Assembly: GCF_910592395.1 (NCBI RefSeq)
Contig: NC_088320.1
Span: forward strand, 8,434,001-8,498,000
Origin: Lineus longissimus
Lineage: Eukaryota > Nemertea > Pilidiophora > Heteronemertea > Lineidae
Reading direction: 5' to 3'
DNA: 64,000 nt
Notes under the pieces: generated by a model
The model's input: the letters and a program-made list of their open reading frames with translations, nothing else
Databases searched by the model: none
Told to the model about the DNA's origin: nothing
Program-made: the position numbers and the translations under genes
In this document: positions 37,316 to 48,780 of the stretch, piece after piece
Layout: each line of letters starts with the position of its first letter
How positions within the stretch are numbered: the stretch's first letter is position 1

Positions 37316-39835
37316 CAGTCAGTTGGCCGCGGCCCCATTTCCGCGTAATTCTCTCTGCGCTATGACGTCACTGCATATCATTACGAGCTCATTATCGCGT
37401 ACATTTTGGCGTGAAAAATATGAAGTCGGAAATCGATCCTAAACTTGCCAAAATCTTTCTGAATGACATGTAAACGGAACATATTATTCTAGATGAAACA
37501 TTAATTAGTAGTTTCATTAAGAAAAAAGTGTAAAAAGTCCTGAGGTTTGCTGTTTACGTGACTTTGAACAGCGGTCGTCGCCCGAAAATTTGCAATTTTT
37601 TCACGTAATTTTGTTGAATAAATGCACCTAACTCATCAAAAACATCGCGCGTGCTCAGAAGTAATGACTGATATTTATTGTTATATGTATCTTTGACTGA
37701 ATAACAAGATAGTAAAAATGATTATTTCTGCCGCACGGCTAGAAAATACGCTTAAGTTGCCTCTGATTTTTGTCAGAAAATGTTGCAGCCGGATTTAGGT
37801 TCCGACCACACCCGAAGTTGAGCCGAAGAGGCCCGAACACTAGGATCGCCACCATCGCTACAAAACGTGTTCTAGAATACTGATTATGAAAACTTGTCCA
37901 ATAGCCCATCCTGCCGTCCCATCCCTCCTTTCATGAGACCACCATTGCCCAAATTTAATGACAAAATGATGCAAAGAAGAAACTTAACATTAAAGATAAC
38001 TAATCCTCTCTTCTGCATCTTGAAACTCTTTAACAGTGAAACGCTAACATTGAAACAAGAACACCACAGTCAATTGTTGAAGGGTGTAAAACACAATGCC
38101 AAATTCAAATTCTTGCAAGTGGTGCTGTTGAACTTTTCAAGTGGAAGGAATCAAACTTATTTTCATTCGTACATATTTGCTAATGATTGTTTACACCATT
38201 CAACAGCTTGACATGTTCATCAAACCCGATTGACTGGAGAAGTGAAAGTATTAGCTGAAAGATAAAGCAGATTTTTCCTGAATGACAACCGCCTGGATGT
38301 ACAATTACAACAGTCAAATTGATGACAAACTTCAAGTTAAACCAATCACAATCTTGCAGGAAGATGTCCTGTAATAGGTTAAGTTTACACCTTTAACACT
38401 GGCATTGGTCATGCTGCTCAAATTACATACTTTATCAACTTTTTGGTATTATCTTTTACTGATACAGCAACTCTAAAAATGAGATCATGGCAAGTTCTGT
38501 GCGCGATGTCTGGCACAAAATAACTCTTGTGGGGGTACTGATGAGGCTATTCCCGGCTTTATAAGCATCATTGATGGCTTGGAAGCCCGTTCAGACCCAG
38601 GCCAGGGTCAGGGAAAATAAACTATCCATCCAAAGGTCGTCCAAAATTACCAGACAATGCCTATTATTGAGCCATGTCACCTAGTTGGCCCTGGTGTTTT
38701 GGACCGTGAAGATCCACATTGCAATGTGTATATGATTTCTTTTCCTGAACTATGGCAGCCTTTTACAGGCAAATCTGGCAAAAAAGTGCCTAAACATAGG
38801 CAACTAAAATTACCAAACAAACAAAAGATATATCATTATGAGAAAGTTTATTTTCACAGAGGATATACAGAGAAATTTCTGAAGAATCAGCCGGATTGCC
38901 CAACAGTAGTAGTAGACATCTCAGTCACCTGGATCTTTTCGGAAGTGAAGCATCATGGCTCATGCTTTACTGTTTGAGCACATCCACACAAATCGATAGT
39001 ATTCCTGGTCAATATCAATGACGATATGGTGGAACACATGACATACCTCCAGTCTCATAACATAACAATAACATAACACTCACTCAGTCACTGTCGCTCT
39101 GACATTTCTGACGACTATTCTACCAGTAGCTTTATCAAAAGGCTCAAAATCATCTGGTCATTTGGCCACAAGTTGTAGAAATTATAGTCAGACTAAGCAT
39201 ATTCATCAACAGAACTCAAACAGGCTACCATCATGCCATTCTCACTTTTAACCACAATTTTTTTGAGACACGCTGTGCATTAAAATATTTTTACAATATC
39301 GCGTCGTGCACGCAATTGCCGCGAAAAACGGCTTGATTAACATCACGTGATCCAAAACGTCATAAATATTAATGAAATTTCTTCGAAAAATCACCAAATT
39401 AAGTGCCAAAATGAAATATTTAGGAAACCGGGTGCTCAAATGTTTTAAAAGATATGAATTCATTTAGGATTGGTCAACCACTTCGCAAAAAATCAATTTA
39501 CCAAATATCGCCGCAAAGCTGGAAAATATCTTTGAGTGAGGTATGTTCAGCGAAGATTGCGAAAATATCATATTTCGAAAAATTGATCAAACTCGGTTGA
39601 TTTTGCTTGGAATTTGATGAAATAAACACCAATTTTTTCTTTCAATAACGAACAATTTCGCCATCTTTGATCAATCGCTCTCCCCGAACAGTCGTGCATG
39701 CTACAGAGGTTTTAGTCTCTGCCACAAATATGGCGCGAATTAGTATCAAATTTTTACCGATAGGTGACAGTAGCAGCGCAACGCAGAGAGAAACGCTCTT
39801 TTGGCGCTGCGAACGGGGGCGCGGCCAACTGACTG
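37316..39835. mobile_element. 2.5 kb TIR DNA element nested in R2
   Basis: Left terminus CAGTCAGTTGGCCGCG and the reverse complement of the right terminus are identical over 16 bases, then similar. GCTA flanks both sides (37312-37315 and 39836-39839). Sequence on the two sides joins to match an uninterrupted R2 copy at 55078-55440, which is the empty site. Frames inside on the plus strand (37894-38211, 38657-38977, 105-106 codons) lie in a coding-like but stop-rich stretch from 37.9 to 39.2 kb, which may be a decayed transposase that I cannot assign. The superfamily is unresolved: the four-base duplication argues against mariner, but an imperfect 8-base duplication cannot be excluded. Confidence 0.8.
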
Positions 39836-40095
39836 GCTAGCTATTACGACGCAACGTCATTTCCATTATCGTTGAAGTAGTGGGGTAATCAAGCGCCATC
39901 AGCGTGACGTCAGAAAAATCGATATCAACACCAAGAGGTCACAGGTTAGATCCATGGCTCCAAGAAGCGCCTTACTAGTGCATCGTTCAACATGAAAAGG
40001 ATCGACGCATGGAGAGCTAACTCGGGTCAAATCGGAGTCAACATCTGAAAAGCGTGACGATTCAGCTAGATTTTGATGTTTTTCTTTTTTGTGCA
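39836..40095 (+). repeat. dispersed repeat R2, right half, copy 1
   Basis: It shares TCAAGCGCCATCAGCGTGAC and the following 180 bases with 55256-55440, and a shorter part with 21291-21358. It continues the R2 copy broken by the 2.5 kb insertion. Confidence 0.8.
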
Positions 40096-40975
40096 ATTTG
40101 TTGATGGAAGCTACTGATGTTGAATAGGAGGTGACTGGGCTGCCGACAACTGGGTAATATTGCCCTTAAAAAATGCCGATGGTCCTTTAAGTTAGGGGGA
40201 TGACTTACGAAAACGAGGCTGGGCTTATTCAACTCTACGAAATAGCTTCGTCGTAATCACCATGTTTGTCAGATAATAGCATGACGCGCGATTTTCCGCT
40301 GATATTACTCCGATATGCCAGCCGCACACTAGGCAATTCATTTGTAACCGAAAGTGTGTCTATTATAGTCCATTCGTAAATATCATGTCCGCATCGTTTG
40401 GAGCTTTTAAGGGCGAATGTATGCATGAGGGTACATTGACGTAGTGCATTTTGAATTCAGACACTTTCCGCTCTGTACAGTTTTTTTTCGACCAATCTAA
40501 ATGGAATGTTCAGGTTGTTATTGTTTTGTCTATTTACTCATGTGCCAAGAGTGAATGAGAAATATCCGAACACAAAAAAGGCCTATCAAGAGTTACCTCC
40601 AAATAACCATTGGACTTCGCTAATTTAGAAAAGAATTCTTCCTTGAGAGTGCTTAACCCCTAAAATCCTGTTTTGTTTTGAGGCGAAGATCAATAAAAAA
40701 CAAACTTCAGAGAAATCCGACCAGTCGTTCGCCCTTCCAGAGCACCAAACGATGCGAACATAACATTTATGAATGGACTATAGTTGCATGAATTAGCTGC
40801 TGTCAAATGCAATGACTGATTTTGCAATCACAAGTACTGTGTGTTGCAAACCAATTGCCCACTGAGCGATTTATTGCAACTCAAATTATGCTATACATCG
40901 CCCAATGTACGATCTACTTGCAATTCGTCAACAAGTTTCAGCGCCATGTCGAACAACCAGTCGTTTATTTAAGAG
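40096..40975. other. non-coding, nothing recognised
   Basis: Frames of about 60 codons only, without family features. Confidence 0.4.
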
Positions 40976-40977
40976 TA

Positions 40978-41188
40978 AGAAAGCCCAGAATGCTCATTCA
41001 AAAGTAAAAATTCAATACTGAATTTTGAAGTGAGAAAATTATCACTGCAAAATTCAATATTGAATTTTGAAGTGGTGGAACCCTAATTACTAGCCAATCA
41101 GATCCGGCACTTTTTGCTCACTTCAAAATTCGAAATTCAATTTTAAATTTTGAAGTGACAATTTTATTTGAGCGTTCTGGGGCTTTCG
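40978..41188. mobile_element. MITE family M2, long copy (211 bp)
   Basis: TA flanks both sides (40976-40977, 41189-41190). Ends AGAAAGCCCAGAATGCTCAT and, as reverse complement, CGAAAGCCCCAGAACGCTCA match. The interior is an AT-rich palindrome of AAAATTCAATATTGAATTTT-like units. The same termini occur in the 80 bp copy at 62252-62331. Confidence 0.85.
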
Positions 41189-41364
41189 TACAAAACATAA
41201 CAATGGTTTCCAATAATTTGAAAGCGTAGAAATGATTTACATGTATTTCCGGACCATTCCCCAGAATCGGTGAATACTTAGACTAACCTATAGAGTGAGG
41301 AATTAAGTAATTATAGATTTACGGGTAGGTCTGGCAAGAAATTGTTAGAAATAAGCCCCCCCCG

Positions 41365-43040
41365 CAGCCTCTTCTTTCCTCATTTTCTAGAAGTATTAGC
41401 TTCATGGCAGACATTCGGAAATGTTTCGACACATTCAGACCAACGGATGTGATCTGAACGAGTCGGTAAAAGTCGACCTTAAATCAGCAAACAAGGATAT
41501 ATCTCTAAAGCTAGCTAATGTTCGAATTGATGAATAATTGATGAATTAATGAATATGATTGACATCGATTCCTGATCATACAAGTATGGCATGTATTGAT
41601 CTTTAGCCACCGTGACCGAGGCTGGCGGTTCGAACAACAGTCGGCCACGAAGCACGAATTTCTTTACAATCTTTTCCTGGAAAACTATTTTAAATGTGAC
41701 AAATAACTTATACCATACTGTGTTGAGCTCAGTCACAATGTCACCAAATGGTGTGAATTCAATATTAAGCTGCGCAATAGAAGGTTTGACAGTAGATAAA
41801 AACAAATAACATCATCGACATTCAACAATGGTCAAATTGTTTACCGATGAAGTCAAAAAATGAAGAATATTATTTTCCAATTTTGCGTACGATAAATGAA
41901 CTTTTCGACCCGAGCAAATGCTTCTACATTGTTCCAGTGTTTGATTGTATGGGTGTCACATACCACCCTAGCTGTCACACCCTTTACTTGGTAAATGGTT
42001 TAAACCATTGGCGTGTAGACCTTGGTCTCGTTGACCTAACCCCGTTTGGCCTTGTTGCGTTGAACACACGTACAATACCTTTGTCCTCGGACTCCCACCG
42101 GGCGTGGCCCATATAGTTGGACATGCAAGATAACAGGAACAGCCGTAAGTTTCGACCAGTTTCCGTATTTATATTCAGGACTTTAGTTGATATTATATTC
42201 TGTGATATGTAACGTTTACTTAAGTTTGTATGTATGTTTTCTAGGTTTCGCAATAAACACAGTTAGTGACTAAAACAAACCTTCCGTTCGAGTCACTGCA
42301 GCACTCGGTTTGTGACAATGGGGCGAATAAAAATACTGGCTTAGTGCTCTTGTGAAATGCCCACGTTCACGATATTGAACTGAACCTTACAACACCTTCA
42401 CTTGGAACGAAGAGTTTCTCGCCTCTGTAAAGTTGGTGACGAGGTCACTGGTCCATATTTTTTTTAAAAACATCCAAAACTTCCGTTTGTGCCCTCAAAG
42501 TTTTGATTTGGCTTGTTATCAACATACCGAGTTTGATATCGAAGAGAGCGACTACAAATAATCATATAAGAATGATCGGTATAATCGGTAAGATACATTC
42601 CAGTTTTTAACCTCAGTTACAAAGGCAGCCTCGACTAACGCAGTAGAGCGTGATATCATTCACTGCATTTAGTTACAGTGGTCGGATAAATCACATTTTC
42701 TTGGAAAATCTTACCATAATTTCATACATAGCGTATCCTAATCTAATTTCAACCTCCTCCGTCTCCTTACACGTAGCTTTTGTCTCACTCTACAATCAAA
42801 TGTCCTACCATTCTTAACGACGTTACTTATAGTAGCAAGAAACAAACTAAAGCAGATTCACAACGCGACCGCAGTTCAATACTAACTGTTTGGTCAGCGA
42901 ATGTTCTGTCATTTATCAACCGTTCGTATCTTCTGGACGGCATACTATATATGTATTACCTGGAGCAAATGACTTGTTTCACAATGCTGCAGTTGACAGT
43001 CGATGAACCTTTTTGCGATGAACCGACCAATGCAGATACT
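41365..43040 (-). pseudogene. copy C of the 46-50 kb gene family, truncated pseudogene
   Basis: It aligns with 48480-49825 almost throughout. The 3' exon equivalent begins at 41676 after the conserved TTCCAG and reads through KFVLRGRLLFEPPASVTVAK and MPYLYDQESM before the frame breaks at 41515. The C-terminal two thirds found in copies A and B are missing. The upstream exon equivalent near 42720-42945 keeps its donor (GTAAGATTTT) but has a deletion and an in-frame stop. A solo LTR interrupts the block at 41954-42317. It is a decayed tandem duplicate. The frame at 41515-41805 is not a separate gene. Confidence 0.8.
41954..42317. mobile_element. solo LTR, 364 bp
   Basis: It begins TGTCACATACC and ends GGTTTGTGACA, so it shows the 5'-TG...CA-3' ends of an LTR with short inverted repeats (TGTCACA/TGTGACA). 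Exact five-base duplications ATGGG flank it (41949-41953 and 42318-42322). The paralogous block has a single copy of the target and no insertion at about 49060. AATAAA near 42251 could be the polyadenylation signal if transcription is on the plus strand. No internal retrotransposon sequence is present, so it arose by LTR-LTR recombination. The family (Gypsy or BEL type) is not determined. Confidence 0.9.
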
Positions 43041-43060
43041 TTAATGCATTAGTCTCAATA

Positions 43061-44744
43061 GCATTCCGCGATAATGACGTCACTGCAGCTGCTGCCCTCT
43101 ATTTCCCCATCGCTGAATTACAGGCAATGTCTGACAAACATGCGGTTTCGTAATGGATTCAGGCTTTCTAACTAGGGCAGTTAGATTCAATCTGGCACAT
43201 GTCCAAGTGTTGGAAATACTAGATAATTGTTCTGAATATTTCTCTCTCTGACTCTATGGTATCATTAATGCTAAAAACAATACAGGGTCAAAGATAATTG
43301 ACTTTGAAATAAGCTCAAATGCGTAGAAATAAGTGTCGATGTCCGACTGTCACGTGAATAAAACGTCATCAATATCTTATTCAAATGACCTTGTGAGCTA
43401 TAAATAGTAACGTCGCGGAATGCTATTTCTCTGATATAACTTTTGACGCTCTTGTGATTTCCTGTCCGTTTAGAACTGTGCTGAATCCTGAAATTCTGAT
43501 GTGTCTTTGGCGCCATATTTTCCCTGCCCTCCGCTTACCTGATCGGTTGCTTTTTCAATCGAGTGTTGGAGGGCCGTATATCTGCAGGCTGGATATTAAT
43601 GGTGCGAGGCGATACCCGGCCGAGGTCAATAGCGTATCCAGTAGTCATGCATCTTCATTGGAAAGGAGTAACGTGCGGGTTGTGATTCATTGCATTTTCG
43701 TCATGGTTGAAATAGATAGTCGTGTTTATCGAGGGGCTGCACAATAATCATTAGTGAGGCGTTACTTCCACCGTGATGAAACATTGTCCTCCTATTGTAT
43801 TTCTTGAAGCCAATGACATCAAATTTTAAAAGGATGATGTCTAATCTACTGTAAAATATCAATATCACTTTATATGAATTATCCACGCCCTCCTGGGACC
43901 TCCGTGTCCCATGAGTAGCCTCCGTCGTGACATTCTAACCACGCTGTCTATAACAATGATGAAGTAGGTCAATCGCGCAGAAACGCACTACGCATTCCAG
44001 AGTTCGCTGCACATTCTTTAGTGCGGGGGTAACTACGGGCTGCTGAATCGAGGAGGTGACACTGATGTAAAATGTCCAGGAAGGGTTAAGGAAGAAGGAG
44101 AAGGAACCACGGGCCCTGTGTGGGACAAATCCCTTCAGGATCTCTGCAGATTCCTGACACCCTCTAATACCTAAAACTCTTTTACAATATTTTAACCTCT
44201 CACTGACTGAGTGACTCTTATTCAGTGGCCAGTCGTCGGCCTACGGAAGGCATATACTATACATATCGTTGGGAAATCTCTTTGGCCGTCAAGAAACAAC
44301 CTCTTTATTCGGATCGTGGAAGTCAATCAACGTATACCGTGTTAACACTGATAAACTAATCCTGTCTTGCAATACATTATCCCCATTGAAATTAACGAAT
44401 ATATTCTGAAGCCAAATGGCCGAGCTGACGACTACCTGTAAGTACTGTAATACATTTTGATAGTTTATTTCTTATCGCATTCAACATTCGGTTAAGTAGA
44501 TAACTATCCCACTTTCATAGAACAACAATGTAATATTTTTTGCAGCCCGCTCGCCCTTTTGAAAGTCAAAAGTGTTCATTCTTGAAAATGAATATTGAAA
44601 TTTAATTACCCCGGCATTTTTGGAGATTCTCAGTCCACCAGCAATAGCTTTACATTGTTTTAGGGGTTATCTGGCAGCATGCTGACCCCAAAACATCATC
44701 AGGCTGCAACAGGTACCCTAATCACAGTAAAGTTACTTAGTTAT
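43061..44744. other. non-coding with short repeats
   Basis: 43410-43485 resembles 50630-50700 (CTTTTGACGCTCTYGTGA), extending the B/C duplication upstream. 43500-43600 is a dispersed repeat shared with 62040-62130. A TATAAATAG motif lies at 43399. Otherwise nothing is recognised. Confidence 0.5.
43500..43600 (+). repeat. dispersed repeat R3, copy 1
   Basis: TCTTTGGCGCCATATTTTCC and the next 90 bases recur at 62048-62140 with some substitutions. Element limits and class are unknown. Confidence 0.75.
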
Positions 44745-44745
44745 A

Positions 44746-45115
44746 GTCCCGAGTATGACTGGCGCGAGTGGACAAAATTCAGAAGTATGCCACGGCATAA
44801 AAAGGAATTGTAGTGCACCATAAATCAACCAATCAAAACATCGGATCGCGTGAATTATGCTGTGGCAGAATTCAGAATTATGCCACGGCATAAATAGGAA
44901 TTGTTGTGTGGCATAATTAGACCAATTAGAAAGTGGCAATCGTTTATTTATGGTGCGGCATAAATCGTACTTCCGTCCACAATTCCTATTTATGCCACGG
45001 CATAATTCACGAGATCCGAGGTTTTGATTGGTCGATTGATGGTGCACCACAATTCCGATTTATGCCGTGGCATAATTCTGAATTCTGTCTTCTCGCGCCA
45101 GCCATACCCGAGTGC
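44746..45115. mobile_element. foldback MITE built of TTATGCC...GGCATAA motifs
   Basis: Inverted ends: CGAGTATGACTGGCGCGAG on the left and, as reverse complement, CGGGTATGGCTGGCGCGAG on the right. They continue inward through GAATTC and TATGCC motifs. The near-palindrome TTATGCC(AC/GT)GGCATAA recurs about every 100 bases, near 44788, 44890, 44991 and 45061. The 177-codon plus frame starting at 44933 and the opposing frames run through this element and are not genes. Confidence 0.8.
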
Positions 45116-45119
45116 CGGA

Positions 45120-45800
45120 ATATTACTGTATCATCGCCAAACGAGCATAGCAAAATAACCTCTCTTTCAATAACCACTTTGCTGCATTTGACACTTTTGT
45201 CGTATGATGTCATTTTCAGGGTGGCAGCACCCTTTATTTTGGCGAAGATTCTACTACCACGAGTGTCTTACTTGCAAACTGTTCGTTCGATATCAGGGCC
45301 ATTTAGAGGCAATTGTGTTGAACAGTTGTCGAGTAAACTGCATTGGAACTTCGAACCGCCTTCAATGAGAACTGGCCATTTACACATCCATGCTTGTCGA
45401 GAGGGCCTTATCGACCTGAGGTTATTCTCAGAGCTCTTAAAGTGTTGTCGTCTTGTATGGTATTAAGTGAGCTTTGAGTGACTACATATATTTGGCACCA
45501 CTCGCTTCAAATTTGAGTACACTATGCCATTTTCGGGTTAATGTAGGCCAAATCAAGTTGGAAAAAGTTTGCGATTCCTGAAGCCGTCAAGGATACGAAA
45601 GGGTGAAGGTCTGCGCGCATCAAGTGTGAATCCTCGCTCTCACAAGGATGAATATCTTGGTAAGAGTCTTGTAAGATTCCTAACCGTCTCAGTTTCTTAT
45701 AAGGGTCATGCAGGATTTTTGTTTTAAGACTTTTCCATTACGATACACAATTTTACAGCAACACATCAATGGCAAATACACAGAAGGGCCATGACGCCGC
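45120..45800. other. non-coding, nothing recognised
   Basis: The 3' half of the frame 44933-45466 lies here without any family feature. Confidence 0.4.
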
Positions 45801-45805
45801 TGTTC

Positions 45806-45819
45806 ATGATGATGATGAA

Positions 45820-45855
<36 letters not shown>

Positions 45856-45860
45856 AATGA
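45806..45860. repeat. (GAT)n microsatellite
   Basis: About 17 GAT triplets with one AAG-type interruption. In one frame it encodes a poly-Asp run, which explains the 64-codon frame crossing it. Confidence 0.95.
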
Positions 45861-46040
45861 TAGCAAGTTCTTTGCTATCAATTATAGACTCGCAAGAACT
45901 TGCGTTTTAGAAATTAACCTCTTTGTTGATGGAACCCATTTCTGTTATTCCAAAATATGTTAAACTTAATTTAACAAACGTGAACTTGGCTCTTTTTGCG
46001 ATTCCATGGCGGTATCGGCTGAAACCTTTTATCAGACGAC

Positions 46041-47102
46041 TCACTTAACCTGTGTGAAGAGTTCAGAATACCTAAATATTTTCCTTGTTTTGTCTCTGCC
46101 GCTTTGCTCAACAGAAGCTACTGGCGAAACTATATCGCCATTACTGAGCAATAGAATGATGAATAGAGTAGTATCTTCATTGAATTCACTTTCCGAACAA
46201 TGAATATAAAAAATTGTTACCACGTTAAACCTTTTACAAAACAACCGTTTGATTATCAAAGGTTCCATTGGCACACAGAGAAGTTTAAACATCTGAACGA
46301 GAATCGCCTTGCATAATTTGGTAAAGCTGACTATCAAAACTGTTGATTGCTTTGCGTGAAAATCCTTTGTAGTCTTATGTTGTTGTTTCTGAATCTTGAT
46401 TCTGAACGTTTGTTGTGGGTGGTTCGTCCTCGGTGGGAACTTGTGACTAATGGTTAGAATGCCCTCTCGTTCACCATGAGGATGAGAAGCCACAATAATT
46501 ACCTCACGGTTTTCCGTGATGTATATCGGGGAAACTGGTGCCAAGCCCCTGTGCAACCGATTCCCTGCTGAAACGACCATCTCTCCGTGGCGCCATGTTA
46601 TATTAGACACGAGAACATCCATTAGACCAGCTTCATCTTTACATATAAACACCGCTTTGTCAAGATATATAGCTGGCTCCTGAATCCCATCCGCAATAAA
46701 ACAAGGGTGCCCCCTGGGAAAAATTATCGGTCTTAACTGGCCCGTGACAATGTCAAACAACTGGAGTATGGGTTTATTCCGCGGTCCGATTCGTTCACTA
46801 TCCAGAAGAAGGAGCTTCATATCATGGAAGAAAGACGCTTGATTCTCGCATTCCACTGACAAGGCAGACAAGTTGTTAACAAGCCGATAATCCTGGGGCC
46901 AGTAATTATGTTCTACTAATTGGTAAACAAGAATTGCTGTTAACTTAGTAACGTATTTGTCCTTGAATTTGTGGATGAATACAATAGCATCAGAGTCATG
47001 ATCATGGAGATAAACCAAGTGTTCATTTTTTGCTAATACGGAAGAGACAGCAGGTTTGAAAGGCAGGGTGCCGCGACGCTTAAACTTCAGTACAGTTTTT
47101 TC
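46041..47102 (-). CDS. copy A of an unrecognised gene family, 3' terminal exon
   Basis: The open frame runs from a conserved acceptor (CTCTTCCAG, ending at 47103) to the stop at 46041, about 353 codons. There is no in-frame ATG near the 5' side, as expected of an internal exon start. It is a paralogue of copy B. Shared blocks include YLxDxxS...FI..FK.K, FD.VTG.L...PR.HPC, NITWR.G..VVS.G and a common C-terminus (RYSEL/RFSKL before the stop). Alternating short hydrophobic strands with polar turns suggest a beta-rich, possibly propeller-like fold, but no named domain is recognised. No signal peptide or membrane segment is evident in this exon. Upstream exons for A were not found between 47103 and 47766. 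Confidence 0.6.
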   Translation of the reverse strand, partial: EKTVLKFKRRGTLPFKPAVSSVLAKNEHLVYLHDHDSDAIVFIHKFKDKYVTKLTAILVYQLVEHNYWPQDYRLVNNLSALSVECENQASFFHDMKLLLLDSERIGPRNKPILQLFDIVTGQLRPIIFPRGHPCFIADGIQEPAIYLDKAVFICKDEAGLMDVLVSNITWRHGEMVVSAGNRLHRGLAPVSPIYITENREVIIVASHPHGEREGILTISHKFPPRTNHPQQTFRIKIQKQQHKTTKDFHAKQSTVLIVSFTKLCKAILVQMFKLLCVPMEPLIIKRLFCKRFNVVTIFYIHCSESEFNEDTTLFIILLLSNGDIVSPVASVEQSGRDKTRKIFRYSELFTQVK

Positions 47103-47766
47103 CTGGAAGAGTAAATTGTATCAAGCTTGTTTGATGGTCAATGGTATTTGCTCTGATTTTATGATGAAGATCAAAATCATATTGGTTCAGATACAATAAT
47201 TTGAGTGGCATAAATAACAATTCTGGCACCTGCCACTAGCAAACATTTATCTGCAATAGAAGACTCAAATCATGCGAGAAAAGTGCGAAGAACAGTCCTG
47301 GTGAAAAACGAATTAGATTGTACTACCATTTTATAACACAATACTATACCCTCCTCCGGTACTGTTGGATGGTAATAAGTATGAATTTCTGTGTGAGGTC
47401 ATCTTTTTGGAGGATAAACGCTACCATGATATCTTGATTCGGTCTCATAGTATCAGCGCCATAGACTCATTTATGAAGCAAATTCATCAGTAGTAATTGA
47501 AATCGGAAGAATTGGAACAGCTTTAAAATTACTCACAAAATTGCTTCACAAAATTGGATTTCAGGCCAAAACTACTGCACCGAATCGATATATCTTGTAA
47601 CTGTTTCATGTCTAATGGTTGCTCGTTGTGTTTTTGAGTCACAATATAACACCAACGGGCTCATAAACATCCCTAGATGACCACCTGCCATGCATGACAT
47701 TAATGCTCCCACAATCCTCCTTCCTCATGTTGACAGTCGAGATCGGATCATTCTCTAACGCTTGTT

Positions 47767-48780
47767 CTACGCAATAACATTTTCGTATAGTTTCGAAAAC
47801 CTGACGGTCCTAACGGTACTATTGTGAATAAACGGAACTGGTTCAATCAGGTTGCCAGTATGTTGCATTAGGATTTGCCTTTCGACAACACCTAGGCGAC
47901 CGTTTTTGATTTGATAATGGCAGTTAATTATGACTTTCACCTCTGTACAAAATATATATTTCTTATACCAGGCATGCGCGGGGATGCGTATACATGCAAT
48001 ATTAATAATCTTGATGACAATTGGTTGCATCCAATATTCGGATGAAAAAGCTATCAAAAACGATGACGGCTTTACATAATAAGCGAGTAGAAAAAGGTTG
48101 TATTGAAGTGGGTCATGGAATGTTCTCGGCGACATCGCTGAGTTGACATGACGAATTCTTATTCCCCTGGGTAACATTTCTGAGCAGATAATACTGCCAT
48201 CTTGAATGCGCTGTATGTACATGGCAGGTTTTCGTGTATGCCAACTGAAGCCAGAAGAAACAACACATTGTCCCGGTCTCCATGTTATATTGAATAAGGT
48301 ACTTATATATTCCCTCTTCAAATTATCAAAACAGGAAATCAACATATGATCCTTTGTAATTTGTGGGTCCAGCATTTGTTTACATTTTCTTGGACTCGAA
48401 CATGGATGGACCCGCGGAAGGTAGAAATGTGTTAGATTGCCGGTCATTACGTCAAATGGTATAATAACATACCTCGAGCGGCCTCTCCTTCCAATATTAT
48501 CTAGAAATATCAGCTTCATGGCACACATTCGATAATGCTTCTTCACATACAGACCCACGGATGTGTTCTGAACGAGTCGGTAAAAGTCGACCTCAAATCG
48601 GTAAACAAGTATATATCTCATCTCAAATACTAGCTTATGTTTGAATTGATTAATGAATATGATTGACATCGATTCCTGATCATACAAGTATGGCATGTAT
48701 TGATCTTTAGCCACCGTGACCGAGGCTGGCGGTTTGAACAACAGTCGGCCACGAAGCACGAATTTTTTTACATTCTTTTC
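47767..48780 (-). CDS. copy B of the unrecognised gene family, 3' terminal exon
   Basis: Open from just after TTTTCCAG (acceptor ending at 48781) to the stop at 47767, about 337 codons. Upstream of the acceptor the same frame has a stop that copy C lacks, so the exon boundary is likely real. Residues of note: KFVLRGRLLFKPPASVTVAK near the start, MPYLYDQESMSIIFIN, PFDVMTGNL, PRVHPC, FNITWRPGQCVVSSG and C-terminal RFSKLYENVIA. It aligns with copy A over its full length, and its N-terminal part is nearly identical in DNA to copy C. Function is unknown. The family's retained open frames after divergence suggest selection on protein sequence. Confidence 0.65.
   Translation of the reverse strand, partial: EKNVKKFVLRGRLLFKPPASVTVAKDQYMPYLYDQESMSIIFINQFKHKLVFEMRYILVYRFEVDFYRLVQNTSVGLYVKKHYRMCAMKLIFLDNIGRRGRSRYVIIPFDVMTGNLTHFYLPRVHPCSSPRKCKQMLDPQITKDHMLISCFDNLKREYISTLFNITWRPGQCVVSSGFSWHTRKPAMYIQRIQDGSIICSEMLPRGIRIRHVNSAMSPRTFHDPLQYNLFLLAYYVKPSSFLIAFSSEYWMQPIVIKIINIACIRIPAHAWYKKYIFCTEVKVIINCHYQIKNGRLGVVERQILMQHTGNLIEPVPFIHNSTVRTVRFSKLYENVIA

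Noticed and set aside
44933-45466. 177-codon plus-strand frame
   Set aside because: Its first third lies in the palindromic MITE and the rest has no domain or splice context.
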